This document shows, in pieces, positions 35,566 through 44,579 of a DNA stretch of 64,000 nt; position 1 is the stretch's first letter; each line of letters begins with the position of its first letter. The notes under the pieces are model-generated. The model saw nothing but the letters and a program-made list of their open reading frames with translations, had not been told where the DNA came from and ran no database searches. The position numbers were made by a program, and so were the translations under genes. This DNA is from Streptomyces sp. ISL-98 (GTDB lineage: Bacteria; Actinomycetota; Actinomycetes; Streptomycetales; Streptomycetaceae): NCBI RefSeq assembly GCF_018614055.1, contig NZ_JAGGPB010000027.1, positions 16,685-80,684 of the forward strand, written 5' to 3'.

Positions 35566-36317
35566 CCGAACTGATCAGCAGCGCACCGGCACCCGCCCTG
35601 CAAGCCGCACTCGAAGCCCGCCTCGCCGGCGCGAGCCGGGCGTGGCTGCACGAGGCGCTGGCGGAGGCCGAAGCAGTGGCGGAGGCCCAAGCGGTGGTGG
35701 AGGCCCAAGCAGAGGTGGAGGCCCAAGCAGAGGCCGAGGCCGCCTCACCCCGCTCAGCCCACCAGTGGGGCCTCCCCACCTGGGAGCGCCGCTTCGCCGA
35801 GGCAGGACGCCACTGCCGTACGGCCCTGGTGGGCCAGGAAGGCGAGGACCTGGCCGACGCCGCCCGCGTCCTCCTCCTGCACGCCGTACAGCCCGACCAC
35901 GCCACCACCACCCGCCTCTACTCCCAAGGCACCGCCGCCGAGCGCCGCGCCGTGCTGCTCGCCCTGCCCCACCTGGGCGGACTCGGCGACCAGGCCCTGC
36001 CGCTGGTCGAAGACGCCCTGCGCACCAACGACACCCGTCTCGTCGCCGCCGCGGTCGGCCCGTACGCCGCCGAGCACCTCGACCAGCACGCCTGGCGTCA
36101 CGCCGTACTCAAGTGCCTCTTCACCGGCGTGCCGGTCGACGCCGTCGACGGCCTCCCCCTACGTGCCCGGCACGACGCCGAGCTCGCCCGGATGCTCCGC
36201 GACTACGCCGCCGAACGCACCGCCGCAAGCCGCCCAGTGCCGGACGATCTCCACCGCGTCCTCGCCCTCACGGCCGGCCCGGACCTCACGGCCGCCGCCC
36301 CCACAGAGGAGTCCTGA
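35559..36317 (+). CDS. EboA domain-containing protein
   Basis: 252 residues, mostly helical. LTELISSAPAPALQAALEAR opens the EboA-like helical fold. WLHEALAEAE is followed by four hexapeptide repeats (EAEAVA/EAQAVV/EAQAEV/EAQAEA). WERRFAEAGRHCRTAL, YSQGTAAERRAVLLALPHLG and HAVLKCLFTGVPVDAVDGL are the most family-like parts. No catalytic residues are evident. EboA proteins have no proven enzyme activity and mark ebo clusters. The gene overlaps both neighbours (7 bases and 1 base), so it is firmly in the operon. Confidence 0.88.
   Translation: MLTELISSAPAPALQAALEARLAGASRAWLHEALAEAEAVAEAQAVVEAQAEVEAQAEAEAASPRSAHQWGLPTWERRFAEAGRHCRTALVGQEGEDLADAARVLLLHAVQPDHATTTRLYSQGTAAERRAVLLALPHLGGLGDQALPLVEDALRTNDTRLVAAAVGPYAAEHLDQHAWRHAVLKCLFTGVPVDAVDGLPLRARHDAELARMLRDYAAERTAASRPVPDDLHRVLALTAGPDLTAAAPTEES
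35664..35735. repeat. Four tandem 18-bp units in eboA
   Basis: Units at 35664, 35682, 35700 and 35718 follow GAGGCCCAAGCAGAGGTG with few changes. They lengthen a helix in EboA by 24 residues. Confidence 0.9.
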
Positions 36318-37168
36318 TGCGCATCTTCGACCCCCACATCCACATGACCTCCCGTACCACGGACGACTACGAGGCGATGTACGCCGCCGGTGTGCGCGCC
36401 GTCGTCGAGCCGTCCTTCTGGCTGGGCCAGCCCCGCACCTCGCCCGCCAGCTTCTTCGACTACTTCGACGCACTCCTCGGCTGGGAGCCGTTCCGCGCCT
36501 CCCAGTACGGCATCGCCCACCACTGCGCGCTCGCCCTCAACCCCAAAGAGGCGAACGACCCCCGCTGTACCCCCGTTCTCGACGAACTGCCCCGCTACCT
36601 CGTCAAGGACTCCGTCGTAGCCGTCGGCGAGATCGGCTACGACTCCATGACCCCCGCCGAGGACACCGCCCTCGCCGCCCAGCTCCAACTCGCCGCCGAA
36701 CACGGCCTGCCCGCCCTCGTGCACACCCCGCACCGCGACAAGCTCGCCGGTCTCCACCGCACCATCGACGTCATCCGCGAATCGAACCTCCCCCCGGGCC
36801 GTGTCCTCCTCGATCACCTCAATGAAACAACCGTAAAGGCCGCCACTGACAGTGGCTGCTGGCTCGGCTTCTCCGTCTACCCCGACACGAAGATGGACGA
36901 GGACCGCATGGTCGCGGTCATCAAGGACCACGGCACTGAAAAGGTGCTGGTCAACTCGGCCGCGGACTGGGGAAAGAGTGACCCGCTCAAGACCCGCAAG
37001 GTAGGTGACGCCCTGCTCGCCGCAGGCTTCACCGAGGACGACGTCGACCAGGTCCTCTGGCGCAACCCCGTCGCTTTCTACGGCCTCAGCGGCCGCCTCC
37101 GCCTCGACGTGTCCGAAGTCCCGGAGCCGCTCCACGAGGGCAACTCCATCCTTCGCGGCGGAGAATGA
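36317..37168 (+). CDS. TatD-like metal-dependent hydrolase of the ebo cluster (EboB-like)
   Basis: 283 residues of the amidohydrolase superfamily. The N-terminal metal pair is DPHIHM (residues 5-10). Further metal-ligand areas are VGEIGYDSM, LVHTPHRDK, LLDHLNE and the strand-8 region LVNSAADWG. The ATG overlaps the EboA stop by one base (TGATG). TatD relatives are nucleases or small-molecule hydrolases. In ebo clusters this protein accompanies the UbiA-like and phosphodiesterase proteins and is thought to act on the transported precursor, not on DNA. Confidence 0.9.
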   Translation: MRIFDPHIHMTSRTTDDYEAMYAAGVRAVVEPSFWLGQPRTSPASFFDYFDALLGWEPFRASQYGIAHHCALALNPKEANDPRCTPVLDELPRYLVKDSVVAVGEIGYDSMTPAEDTALAAQLQLAAEHGLPALVHTPHRDKLAGLHRTIDVIRESNLPPGRVLLDHLNETTVKAATDSGCWLGFSVYPDTKMDEDRMVAVIKDHGTEKVLVNSAADWGKSDPLKTRKVGDALLAAGFTEDDVDQVLWRNPVAFYGLSGRLRLDVSEVPEPLHEGNSILRGGE

Positions 37169-37180
37169 GGGGGAGCCAGT

Positions 37181-38350
37181 ATGCGCTTCCGTCACCCCGA
37201 CGGCTCCACCGTCCACCTCGCGTACTGCACCAACGTCCACCCCGCCGAAACCCTCGACGGCGTACTCGCCCAGCTCCGTGACCACTGCGAGCCCGTACGC
37301 CGACGCCTCGGCCGGGACCGCATCGGCATCGGCCTGTGGCTGGCGAAGGACGCCGCGCACGCCCTGATCACCGACCCGGCGGCGCTGCGCGGCCTGCGCG
37401 CCGAACTGGACCGGCGCGGACTCGAAGTCGTCACACTCAACGGCTTCCCGTACGAAGGATTCGGCGCCGAAGAGGTCAAGTACCGCGTGTACAAGCCGGA
37501 CTGGACCGATACCGAGCGCCTCGCCCACACCACCGACCTCGCCCGCCTGCTCGCCGCGCTCCTCGCCGACGACGTCACCGAAGGCACCATCTCCACCCTC
37601 CCGCTCGCCTGGCGCACCCACTTCGACGCGACCGGCGCCGACACCGCCCGCGCGGCCCTCACCACGCTCGCCGAACGCCTCGACGCCCTGGAAGAGCTGA
37701 CCGGCAAGTCCATCCGGATCGGCCTGGAACCCGAACCCGGCTGCACTGTCGAGACCACCGCCGACGCCATCGGCCCGCTCACCGCGCTCGCGTCCCGCCG
37801 CATCGGCATCTGCATCGACACCTGCCACCTCGCCACCTCCTTCGAGGACCCCGCGACCGCCCTCGACGCGCTGACCGCCGCCGGCGTCACCATCCCCAAG
37901 GCCCAGCTGTCCGCCGCCCTGCACGCCGAACACCCCCACCTGCCCGAAGTACGCGAAGCCCTCGCAGCCTTCGCCGAGCCCCGCTTCCTCCACCAGACCC
38001 GCACTGCCACAGCCGCCGGCCTGCGCGGCACCGACGACCTCGACGAGGCGCTCGCCGGTACGGCGCTCCCGGACGGCGCCCCCTGGCGTGCCCACTTCCA
38101 CGTCCCCCTGCACGCCCCGCCCGCCCCACCGCTCACCTCCACCCTGTCCGTACTCCAGGACACGCTGACCCGCCTCGTCGGCGGCCCGGCGCCGCTCACC
38201 CGTCACCTGGAGGTCGAGACGTACACCTGGCAGGCGCTCCCAGCCGAGCTGCGCCCCCGTACCCGGGCCCAGCTCGCGGACGGTATCGCCGCCGAACTCA
38301 CCCTCGCCCGCGACCTCCTGGTCGATCTCGGACTCAAGGAGCTGCCGTGA
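37181..38350 (+). CDS. Metabolite traffic protein EboE (TIM barrel)
   Basis: 389 residues. It begins MRFRHPDGSTVHLAYCTNVH, the usual EboE opening. Barrel motifs follow: TLNGFPYEGFGAEEVKYRVY, IRIGLEPEPGCTVETT, GICIDTCHLATSFED and WRAHFHVPLHAPP. It is related to xylose-isomerase-like proteins but forms its own family. GGGAG lies seven bases before the ATG, 12 bases after the TatD-like gene. The stop overlaps the next gene (GTGA). Its exact reaction is unknown; in Nostoc the ebo genes are needed for a precursor to reach the periplasm. Confidence 0.92.
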   Translation: MRFRHPDGSTVHLAYCTNVHPAETLDGVLAQLRDHCEPVRRRLGRDRIGIGLWLAKDAAHALITDPAALRGLRAELDRRGLEVVTLNGFPYEGFGAEEVKYRVYKPDWTDTERLAHTTDLARLLAALLADDVTEGTISTLPLAWRTHFDATGADTARAALTTLAERLDALEELTGKSIRIGLEPEPGCTVETTADAIGPLTALASRRIGICIDTCHLATSFEDPATALDALTAAGVTIPKAQLSAALHAEHPHLPEVREALAAFAEPRFLHQTRTATAAGLRGTDDLDEALAGTALPDGAPWRAHFHVPLHAPPAPPLTSTLSVLQDTLTRLVGGPAPLTRHLEVETYTWQALPAELRPRTRAQLADGIAAELTLARDLLVDLGLKELP

Positions 38351-39798
38351 CAGAGACAGAACAGGCAGAACAGACAGAGCAAGCACAGCAGGCGGAACGA
38401 GCAGCACAGCCAGAGCGCCCCACCCCGCTCCTCGTCCTCGACGTCGTCGGCCTCACCCCCCGCCTCCTCGACCACATGCCCCACCTCAAACGGCTCGCCC
38501 AGTCCGGCTCCCACGCCCCCCTCGGCACCGTTCTGCCCGCCGTCACCTGCGCCGCCCAGTCGACCTTCCTCACCGGCACCACCCCCGCCGAGCACGGCAT
38601 CGTCGGCAACGGCTGGTACTTCCGCGACCTCGGCGAAGTCCTCCTCTGGCGCCAGCACAACGGCCTCGTCTCCGGCGACAAGATCTGGGACGCCGCCCGC
38701 CGCGCGCACCCCGGCTACACCGTCGCCAACATCTGCTGGTGGTACGCGATGGGCGCCGACACCGACATCACCGTCACACCCCGCCCCGTCTACTACGCCG
38801 ACGGCCGCAAGGAACCCGACTGCTACACCCGGCCCCCCTCCCTGCACGACGAACTCACCGACAAGTTCGGTACGTTCCCCCTCTTCCACTTCTGGGGCCC
38901 GGGCGCCGACATCGTCTCCTCCCGGTGGATTGTCGACGCCACCCGTCACATCCTGCGCACCAGCCACCCCGACCTGGCCCTCTGCTACCTCCCGCACCTC
39001 GACTACGACCTCCAGCGCTACGGCCCCGACGACCCCCGCGCATTCCGGGCCGCGGCTGAACTCGACGCCGTGGTCGCTCCACTGCTCGCCGACGCGAAAG
39101 CCGAGGGCCGTACCGTCGTCGCGCTCTCCGAGTACGGCATCACCCGGGTCTCCCGCACTGTCGATATCAACCGGGCGCTGCGCCGCGCGGGACTCGTCGA
39201 GGTCCACACCCAGGACGGCATGGAGTACCTCGATCCCATGGCGTCAAGGGCGTTCGCCGTCGCCGACCACCAGCTCGCGCACGTCTACGTACGCCATCCC
39301 GAGAACCCCGAGAACATGGCAGCTGCCCGCGCCGCACTCGCGGACGTCGAAGGCATCGCCGAACTCCTCGACGACGAGGGCAAGAAGAGCCACGGACTCG
39401 ACCACCCCCGCTCCGGCGAACTCGTCGCCGTAGCCGAACCGGACGCCTGGTTCACGTACTACTACTGGCTCGACGACACCAGAGCGCCCGACTTCGCCCA
39501 GCTCGTCGAGATCCACCGCAAGCCCGGCTACGACCCCGTCGAGCTCTTCATGGACCCCCTCGACCCGTACGTACGCCTCAAGGCAGCCAAGGCCCTCGCC
39601 CGCAAGAAGCTGGGCATGCGCTACCGCATGGCGGTCGTACCGCTCGACCCCTCACCTATTCGCGGCAGCCACGGCCGCCTCCCCGAGAGCGACGAAGAAG
39701 GTCCGCTCATCCTGTGCTCCACCCCCCGCGCTGTCACCGGCCGCGTCGCGGCCACCGATGTGAAAGCTCTGCTCCTTCAGCTTGCCGGACTGCACTGA
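38347..39798 (+). CDS. Nucleotide pyrophosphatase/phosphodiesterase, alkaline-phosphatase superfamily (EboF-like)
   Basis: 483 residues. The first 25 are a Gln/Glu/Ala lead. LLVLDVVGLTPRLLDHMPHL carries the first metal Asp. PAVTCAAQSTFLTGTTPAEHG contains the nucleophile region, with Thr before the Cys-Ala-Ala-Gln-Ser run. YLPHLDYDLQRYGPDD, ALSEYGITRV and AFAVADHQLAHVYV supply the later metal ligands. GTG 38347 overlaps the EboE stop (GTGA). No signal peptide is seen, so it probably acts in the cytosol or is held at the membrane by partners. The longer frame upstream overlaps eboE and is rejected. Confidence 0.92.
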   Translation: MTETEQAEQTEQAQQAERAAQPERPTPLLVLDVVGLTPRLLDHMPHLKRLAQSGSHAPLGTVLPAVTCAAQSTFLTGTTPAEHGIVGNGWYFRDLGEVLLWRQHNGLVSGDKIWDAARRAHPGYTVANICWWYAMGADTDITVTPRPVYYADGRKEPDCYTRPPSLHDELTDKFGTFPLFHFWGPGADIVSSRWIVDATRHILRTSHPDLALCYLPHLDYDLQRYGPDDPRAFRAAAELDAVVAPLLADAKAEGRTVVALSEYGITRVSRTVDINRALRRAGLVEVHTQDGMEYLDPMASRAFAVADHQLAHVYVRHPENPENMAAARAALADVEGIAELLDDEGKKSHGLDHPRSGELVAVAEPDAWFTYYYWLDDTRAPDFAQLVEIHRKPGYDPVELFMDPLDPYVRLKAAKALARKKLGMRYRMAVVPLDPSPIRGSHGRLPESDEEGPLILCSTPRAVTGRVAATDVKALLLQLAGLH

Positions 39799-39814
39799 CA
39801 AAGGAGTTCCACGC

Positions 39815-40891
39815 ATGAGTCCCCAGAGTCCCCTGAGCCGCCCGAGCCGCAAGACCACGACCGACCCCGAACTCGTCCACAAGCTCTCCAGACGCGGCAT
39901 GCTCGGCGTAGCCGCGGGCGCCACCGCTGCCGCCCTCCTCGGCGCGACCGCACCGACCGCCGCCGCAGCACCGACCACAGCCGCAGCCCAGGCACCGGGC
40001 CGCGGCCGCCCCGTCCTTCCCCCCGGCCGCCTCGGCATCCAGCTCTACTCCCTCCGCGACAAGGTGAGCACCCTCGGTTTCGCCAAGGTCTTCGCCGAGC
40101 TGGAGCGCTTCGGTTACGACGAGGTCGAGTACGCCGGCTACACCCAGGGCTCGGCGGGCCCCATCACCCTCGCCCAGCTCCGGCAGCTCACCCGGGACCA
40201 CGGCCTGCGCGGCATCGGCAGCCACGTCGGCTACTACGCCGACGGCAACCCGAACGCGTACACCTTCGCCCAGAACCTGACCAAGGTCCTGGACGACGCC
40301 CAGGCCCTCGGCCTCAAGCACATCGGCACGGCATCCGGGCCCTGGCGCTACGGCGCGACCGTCGACGGCTGGAAGCAGGCCGCCCAGGACTTCAACACGT
40401 ACGGCGCCGCAGCCAAGGCGCGCGGCATGAAGTTCTACCAGCACAACCACGCGGAGGAGTTCTCCTTCGCCACCGACAAGCCGGACGTCCGCCTCTACGA
40501 CGTACTCCTCGCCGAGACCGACCCCGACCTGGTCTATCTGGAGATGGACATCTACTGGGCGTACGCCGCCCAGTTCCGCTTCTCCAAGCGGGTCGACGGC
40601 ACCCCCGCCCCGTTCGACCCGCTGCGCTACGTCCTGAAGCAGCCCGACCGCTACCCGCTTTTCCATGTCAAGGACGGCGAACACGACGCATCCGCCCGCG
40701 ACGGCTACCGGATGGTGGACGTCGGGGACGGAGACATCGACTACAAGCGCTTCATTTCGGCGGTCTCCAAGACGCCCGGCGGGCGCCGTGACCACCACTG
40801 GCAGGCGGAACACGACAACCCGGCCGAGTCGTTCGCCTTCGCCCGCAAGTCCAGCGCGCACCTGCACTCACTGCGCGAGAAGGACTGCTAG
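39815..40891 (+). CDS. Tat-exported sugar phosphate isomerase/epimerase family protein
   Basis: 358 residues from ATG 39815 (AAAGGAG, 8 bases away). The leader contains LSRRGMLGVAAGATAAALL, a good Tat signal, and a signal-peptidase-like AAAAP region. The mature part is a TIM barrel: LGIQLYSLRDKVSTLGFAKV, HNHAEEFSF, YLEMDIYWAYAAQF and LFHVKDGEHD. An exported member of this family in an ebo-type operon fits the idea that the pathway finishes outside the cytoplasmic membrane. It is the last gene on the plus strand here and converges on the OFA transporter gene 31 bases away. Confidence 0.9.
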   Translation: MSPQSPLSRPSRKTTTDPELVHKLSRRGMLGVAAGATAAALLGATAPTAAAAPTTAAAQAPGRGRPVLPPGRLGIQLYSLRDKVSTLGFAKVFAELERFGYDEVEYAGYTQGSAGPITLAQLRQLTRDHGLRGIGSHVGYYADGNPNAYTFAQNLTKVLDDAQALGLKHIGTASGPWRYGATVDGWKQAAQDFNTYGAAAKARGMKFYQHNHAEEFSFATDKPDVRLYDVLLAETDPDLVYLEMDIYWAYAAQFRFSKRVDGTPAPFDPLRYVLKQPDRYPLFHVKDGEHDASARDGYRMVDVGDGDIDYKRFISAVSKTPGGRRDHHWQAEHDNPAESFAFARKSSAHLHSLREKDC

Positions 40892-40922
40892 AGCTGGGGT
40901 ACGGGTAGTGCCGGGGTACGGG

Positions 40923-42311
40923 CTAGATCGCGTCCCGGCTGATCGGCTGCGGGTTCGGCTCAATGCGCCGGGCCCGCCGCCGCCCGGGCGGGTGCAGGAA
41001 GATGGCGATGAAGCCGGCGAACAGGGAGATCGAGCCCGCCAGTACGAACGCCCCGCCGTAACCCCAGGCGCCCACGACCACCGCGCCCATGCCCGAGCCG
41101 AGCAGCCCGGACACCAGCTTGGAGCTGTAGACCAGACCGTAGTTGGAGGCGTTGTTGTTCTCCCCGAAGTAGTCCGCCGTCATCGCCGCGAACATCGGGA
41201 AGATCGCGCCGCCGCCGAAGCCGGAGATGCTGGAGAACAGCAGGAACAGCGGCAGGTTGTTGATGTTGCCCGAGAAGAGGATTCCGTACTGGGAAAGCCC
41301 CAGCACGATGCAGACGAAGATCAGGCACTGCTTGCGGCCGTACCGGTCGGAGAGCCAGCCGATCACCCCGCGCCCGGTCCCGTTCACGATCGCCTTCAGG
41401 GACATCGCCGTGGCCACGATGCCGCCTGCGAAACCGGCCTCGTCACCGAACGGCACCTGGAAGGCGATGCCGAAGATGTTCACCCCGGAGGTGCACAGCA
41501 GACAGAACCACATCAGCGGGACACGGCCGGTCTGCCAGGCCTCCCTGGGGGTGTACTGCTTCACGGCCGGAGGGTTCTTCTCCAGCGCGCGCCGCGCCCG
41601 CGGGTCGTCCGGCTTGCGCAGCGGATCGACCTCCGCGGGCCACCAGTTCTTCGGCGGGTCCTGGAAGAAGTACCCCGCGAAGGCCACCACGCCGGCGAGG
41701 AAGACGCCGACGGCGACCAGCACCCAGCGGAAGTTCGTCAGGTCCATGTAGCCGGTGAAGAGGAAGACGAACGGCACGGAGCCGTAGGCGAATCCGCCGT
41801 TGACGAAGCCGGTTTTACCGCCCTTGCGCTCCGGGTACCACTTGCCGACCATGTTTACGCAGGTCGCGTAGACCATGCCGGCGCCCATGCCGCTGAACAT
41901 GCCGAAGCCGAGGTACGCGACGATCACATGCGGCGCGAAGGCCAGCGACAGATACCCGAGCAGGGTGCCCAGCGCGCCCAGCATCATCGCCCAGCGGGCC
42001 GGCAGCCTGCCGCTCTCCCTCAGTTTTCCGGCCGGGAAGGCCACCGCGGCCTGGAAGAATACCCACACGCCGAGCATCCAGAAAATGTGCTGGCTGCCCC
42101 AGCCGTGCGCGGTGTGCAGAGTGTCCTCGGCGGACGCGAACGCGTACTCCGCCGAGCTGATGCCCATCATTCCGACCCAGGGCAGGATGACCATCCACTT
42201 GCGTGGTCGTCCCATGATGTCCACGTCGGTCTCGCCGAGCCGGTACATCCGGCCGTTGGCGTCCGTCACCTCTCTGTAGGAGACGGGTGTGGATATGTCA
42301 GTTGTCGCCAT
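40923..42311 (-). CDS. Oxalate/formate antiporter-family MFS transporter (OFA family)
   Basis: 462 residues, 12 predicted membrane helices. The A-motif-like GWLSDRYGRKQ and the OFA features SGMGAGMVYATCVNMVGKWY and GFVNGGFAYGSVPF are present. The N-terminal 40 residues are cytoplasmic. OFA carriers exchange oxalate for formate or transport related acids. It is the last gene of a minus-strand set with a formyl-CoA transferase and an oxalyl-CoA-decarboxylase-like enzyme, which favours oxalate in, formate out. The 117-base gap from the acyl-CoA synthetase gene shows no clear promoter. Confidence 0.88.
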   Translation of the reverse strand: MATTDISTPVSYREVTDANGRMYRLGETDVDIMGRPRKWMVILPWVGMMGISSAEYAFASAEDTLHTAHGWGSQHIFWMLGVWVFFQAAVAFPAGKLRESGRLPARWAMMLGALGTLLGYLSLAFAPHVIVAYLGFGMFSGMGAGMVYATCVNMVGKWYPERKGGKTGFVNGGFAYGSVPFVFLFTGYMDLTNFRWVLVAVGVFLAGVVAFAGYFFQDPPKNWWPAEVDPLRKPDDPRARRALEKNPPAVKQYTPREAWQTGRVPLMWFCLLCTSGVNIFGIAFQVPFGDEAGFAGGIVATAMSLKAIVNGTGRGVIGWLSDRYGRKQCLIFVCIVLGLSQYGILFSGNINNLPLFLLFSSISGFGGGAIFPMFAAMTADYFGENNNASNYGLVYSSKLVSGLLGSGMGAVVVGAWGYGGAFVLAGSISLFAGFIAIFLHPPGRRRARRIEPNPQPISRDAI

Positions 42312-42428
42312 GTCGATCGAACCCCTTGCGTCGAAGAAGCCTGGCCAGCGCCCCCTGTCCGTTCTCTTCGGGCCGGGGCCTGCGGCGAGCGGACGCCGCG
42401 GGCCCCGTGGTCCGAACCACCGCTCAGG

Positions 42429-44579
42429 TCATCCGCCGCCCCCCAACAGCCCCGCCGCCCGCGCCCACCTGTACTTCGCGCCGAGCACCTCCACCGGCCG
42501 CTCCGTCGTGTACGGATATGCGACGACGCCCCGCTCGAAGAGATACGCGCACGCGTCCTCGACCTCCACATCGCCCGCCAGCGACGCCACCACCGGCTTC
42601 TCGATGCCGCGCGCCCGGAACTCGTCCACCACCCGCGCCGTCAGCTCGGCGAAGACCATCGGCGGCGTCACGATGGTGTGCCAGTAGCCCAGCACCAGCG
42701 CGTGGATCCGCGGGTCCTCCATGCCCAGCCGGATCGTCGCCTCGTACGTCGACGGGGGCTCGCCGCCCGTGATGTCGATCGGGTTGCCGGCCGCCCCGAA
42801 GGGAGGGATGAACGCCTTGAACGCCGCGTCCAGATCGTCCGGTATCTCCATCAGTGAGAGCCCGTTGTCGACAATCGCGTCCGAAAGCAGCACACCGGAG
42901 CCGCCCGCTCCCGTGATGATGACGACGTTGTCGCCCTTCGGCGTGGGCAGCACGGGCAGCGCCCGCGCGTATTCGAGCATCTCGTTCAGCCCCGGCGCCC
43001 TGATCACGCCGGCCTGCCGCAGGATGTCGTCGTACACGGCGTCGTCACCCGCGAGCGCCCCCGTGTGCGAGCCCGCCGCCTTCGCGCCCGCGCTCGTACG
43101 GCCCGCCTTGAGCACCACGATCGGTTTCTTCCGTACGGTCGCCCGCGCCGCATCGACGAAGGCCCGGCCGTCCTTCAGGTCCTCCAAGTGCATGGCGATG
43201 CATGTGGTGTTGGGGTCTTCACCGAACCAGGTCAGCAGATCGTCCTCGTCGAGATCCGACTTGTTGCCGAGCCCGACGATCGCCGAGACGCCGGTCTTCG
43301 TCGTACGGGCGAATCCGAGGATCGCCATGCCGATGCCGCCGGACTGGGAGGTCAGCGCCACGCCGCCCTTGACGTCGTACGGCGTGCAGAAGGTCGCGCA
43401 GAGGTCCTGCCAGGTCGAGTAGTAGCCGTAGATGTTCGGCCCGAGCAGGCGTACGCCGTGCCGCTCCGCGATGGCGACGATTTCCGCCTGGAGCGCGTGC
43501 TCGCCGGTCTCGGCGAAGCCGGACGGAATGAGCACGGCATTGGGGATCCCCTTGCGCCCCACCTCTTCCAGTGCCGCTGCAACGAACTTGGCAGGGATCG
43601 CGAAGACCGCCACATCTACCTCACCCGGAACGTCCGTCACACTCTTGTACGCCTTGCGGCCCAAGATGTCATCGGCCCGGGGATTCACTGGATGAATCTC
43701 GCCGGGGAAACCGCCGTCGACGAGGTTGCGCATCACCGAGTTGCCGATTTTGCCCGGCTCGTTGGAGGCGCCGACGACGGCGACCGAGCGGGGCTGCATC
43801 AGCCGCCGCATCGAGGTGAGGATCTCGCCCCGGCTGTACTGGCGCCGGGGCGCGGGGGCGGGCCCGCCCAGCAGGATGCGTACGTCGGCCGCCATCACCC
43901 CGTCCGCCGTGGCGAACACGGGGTTGAGGTCCACCTCCGCGATCTCGGGGAAGTCGGCGGCCAGTTCCGAAACGCGCACGATGAGGCCGGCCAGCGCCGT
44001 ACGGTCCACCGCGGCCCCGCCCCGTACGCCGCGCAGAATCCCGGCGGCCCGGATCGAGTCGAGCATGGAGAGCGCGTCGATGTCAGAGGCAGGTGCGAGT
44101 CTGAAGGTGATGTCTTTCAGCACCTCCACCAGCACCCCGCCAAGACCGAAGGCCACGATCTTTCCGAAGGTCGGGTCGGAGACGGAGCCGACGATGACCT
44201 CTTGCCCGGCCGGCACCATCTGCTGGACCTGGACGCCCTTGATACGTGCCGTGGGATCGTAGGTACGGGCATTGGCCACGATCTCGGTGAACGCTGCCCG
44301 CACTTCACTCGGCGACTTGAGCCCGATCCGTACCCCGCCCGCGTCCGTCTTGTGGACGATCTCTGGGGAGACGATCTTGAGCGCGACGGGGAAGCCGATC
44401 CGGTCGGCGAAGGCGACCGCCTCGTCCACGCTCTCGGCGAGCGCTTCCGCCGGCACCGGGATGCTGTACGCGTCGGCAATCAGTTTGGCCTCGGGGGCGG
44501 TCAGCGCACTGCGGCCCTCGCTGCGTGCCGCGGCCAGTACGGCTCGTACCGCCGCGGCGTCATGACGGGCGTCGTCCAT
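42429..44579 (-). CDS. NDP-forming acyl-CoA synthetase, beta-alpha fused (acetate-CoA ligase family)
   Basis: 716 residues. Residues about 15-235 are an ATP-grasp (beta) domain with His76 (EIVHKTDAGGV). About 255-380 is a CoA-binding domain (SVAVVGASNEPGKIGNSVM). About 395-700 are succinyl-CoA-ligase-like domains with the phospho-His candidate His505 (AGSHTGALAGDD). The order beta-alpha is the reverse of many acetate-CoA ligases. It makes or uses an acyl-CoA with ATP/ADP; formyl-, oxalyl- or acetyl-CoA are options from context. The start ATG overlaps the CoA-transferase stop by one base (TGATG). Confidence 0.88.
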   Translation of the reverse strand: MDDARHDAAAVRAVLAAARSEGRSALTAPEAKLIADAYSIPVPAEALAESVDEAVAFADRIGFPVALKIVSPEIVHKTDAGGVRIGLKSPSEVRAAFTEIVANARTYDPTARIKGVQVQQMVPAGQEVIVGSVSDPTFGKIVAFGLGGVLVEVLKDITFRLAPASDIDALSMLDSIRAAGILRGVRGGAAVDRTALAGLIVRVSELAADFPEIAEVDLNPVFATADGVMAADVRILLGGPAPAPRRQYSRGEILTSMRRLMQPRSVAVVGASNEPGKIGNSVMRNLVDGGFPGEIHPVNPRADDILGRKAYKSVTDVPGEVDVAVFAIPAKFVAAALEEVGRKGIPNAVLIPSGFAETGEHALQAEIVAIAERHGVRLLGPNIYGYYSTWQDLCATFCTPYDVKGGVALTSQSGGIGMAILGFARTTKTGVSAIVGLGNKSDLDEDDLLTWFGEDPNTTCIAMHLEDLKDGRAFVDAARATVRKKPIVVLKAGRTSAGAKAAGSHTGALAGDDAVYDDILRQAGVIRAPGLNEMLEYARALPVLPTPKGDNVVIITGAGGSGVLLSDAIVDNGLSLMEIPDDLDAAFKAFIPPFGAAGNPIDITGGEPPSTYEATIRLGMEDPRIHALVLGYWHTIVTPPMVFAELTARVVDEFRARGIEKPVVASLAGDVEVEDACAYLFERGVVAYPYTTERPVEVLGAKYRWARAAGLLGGGG

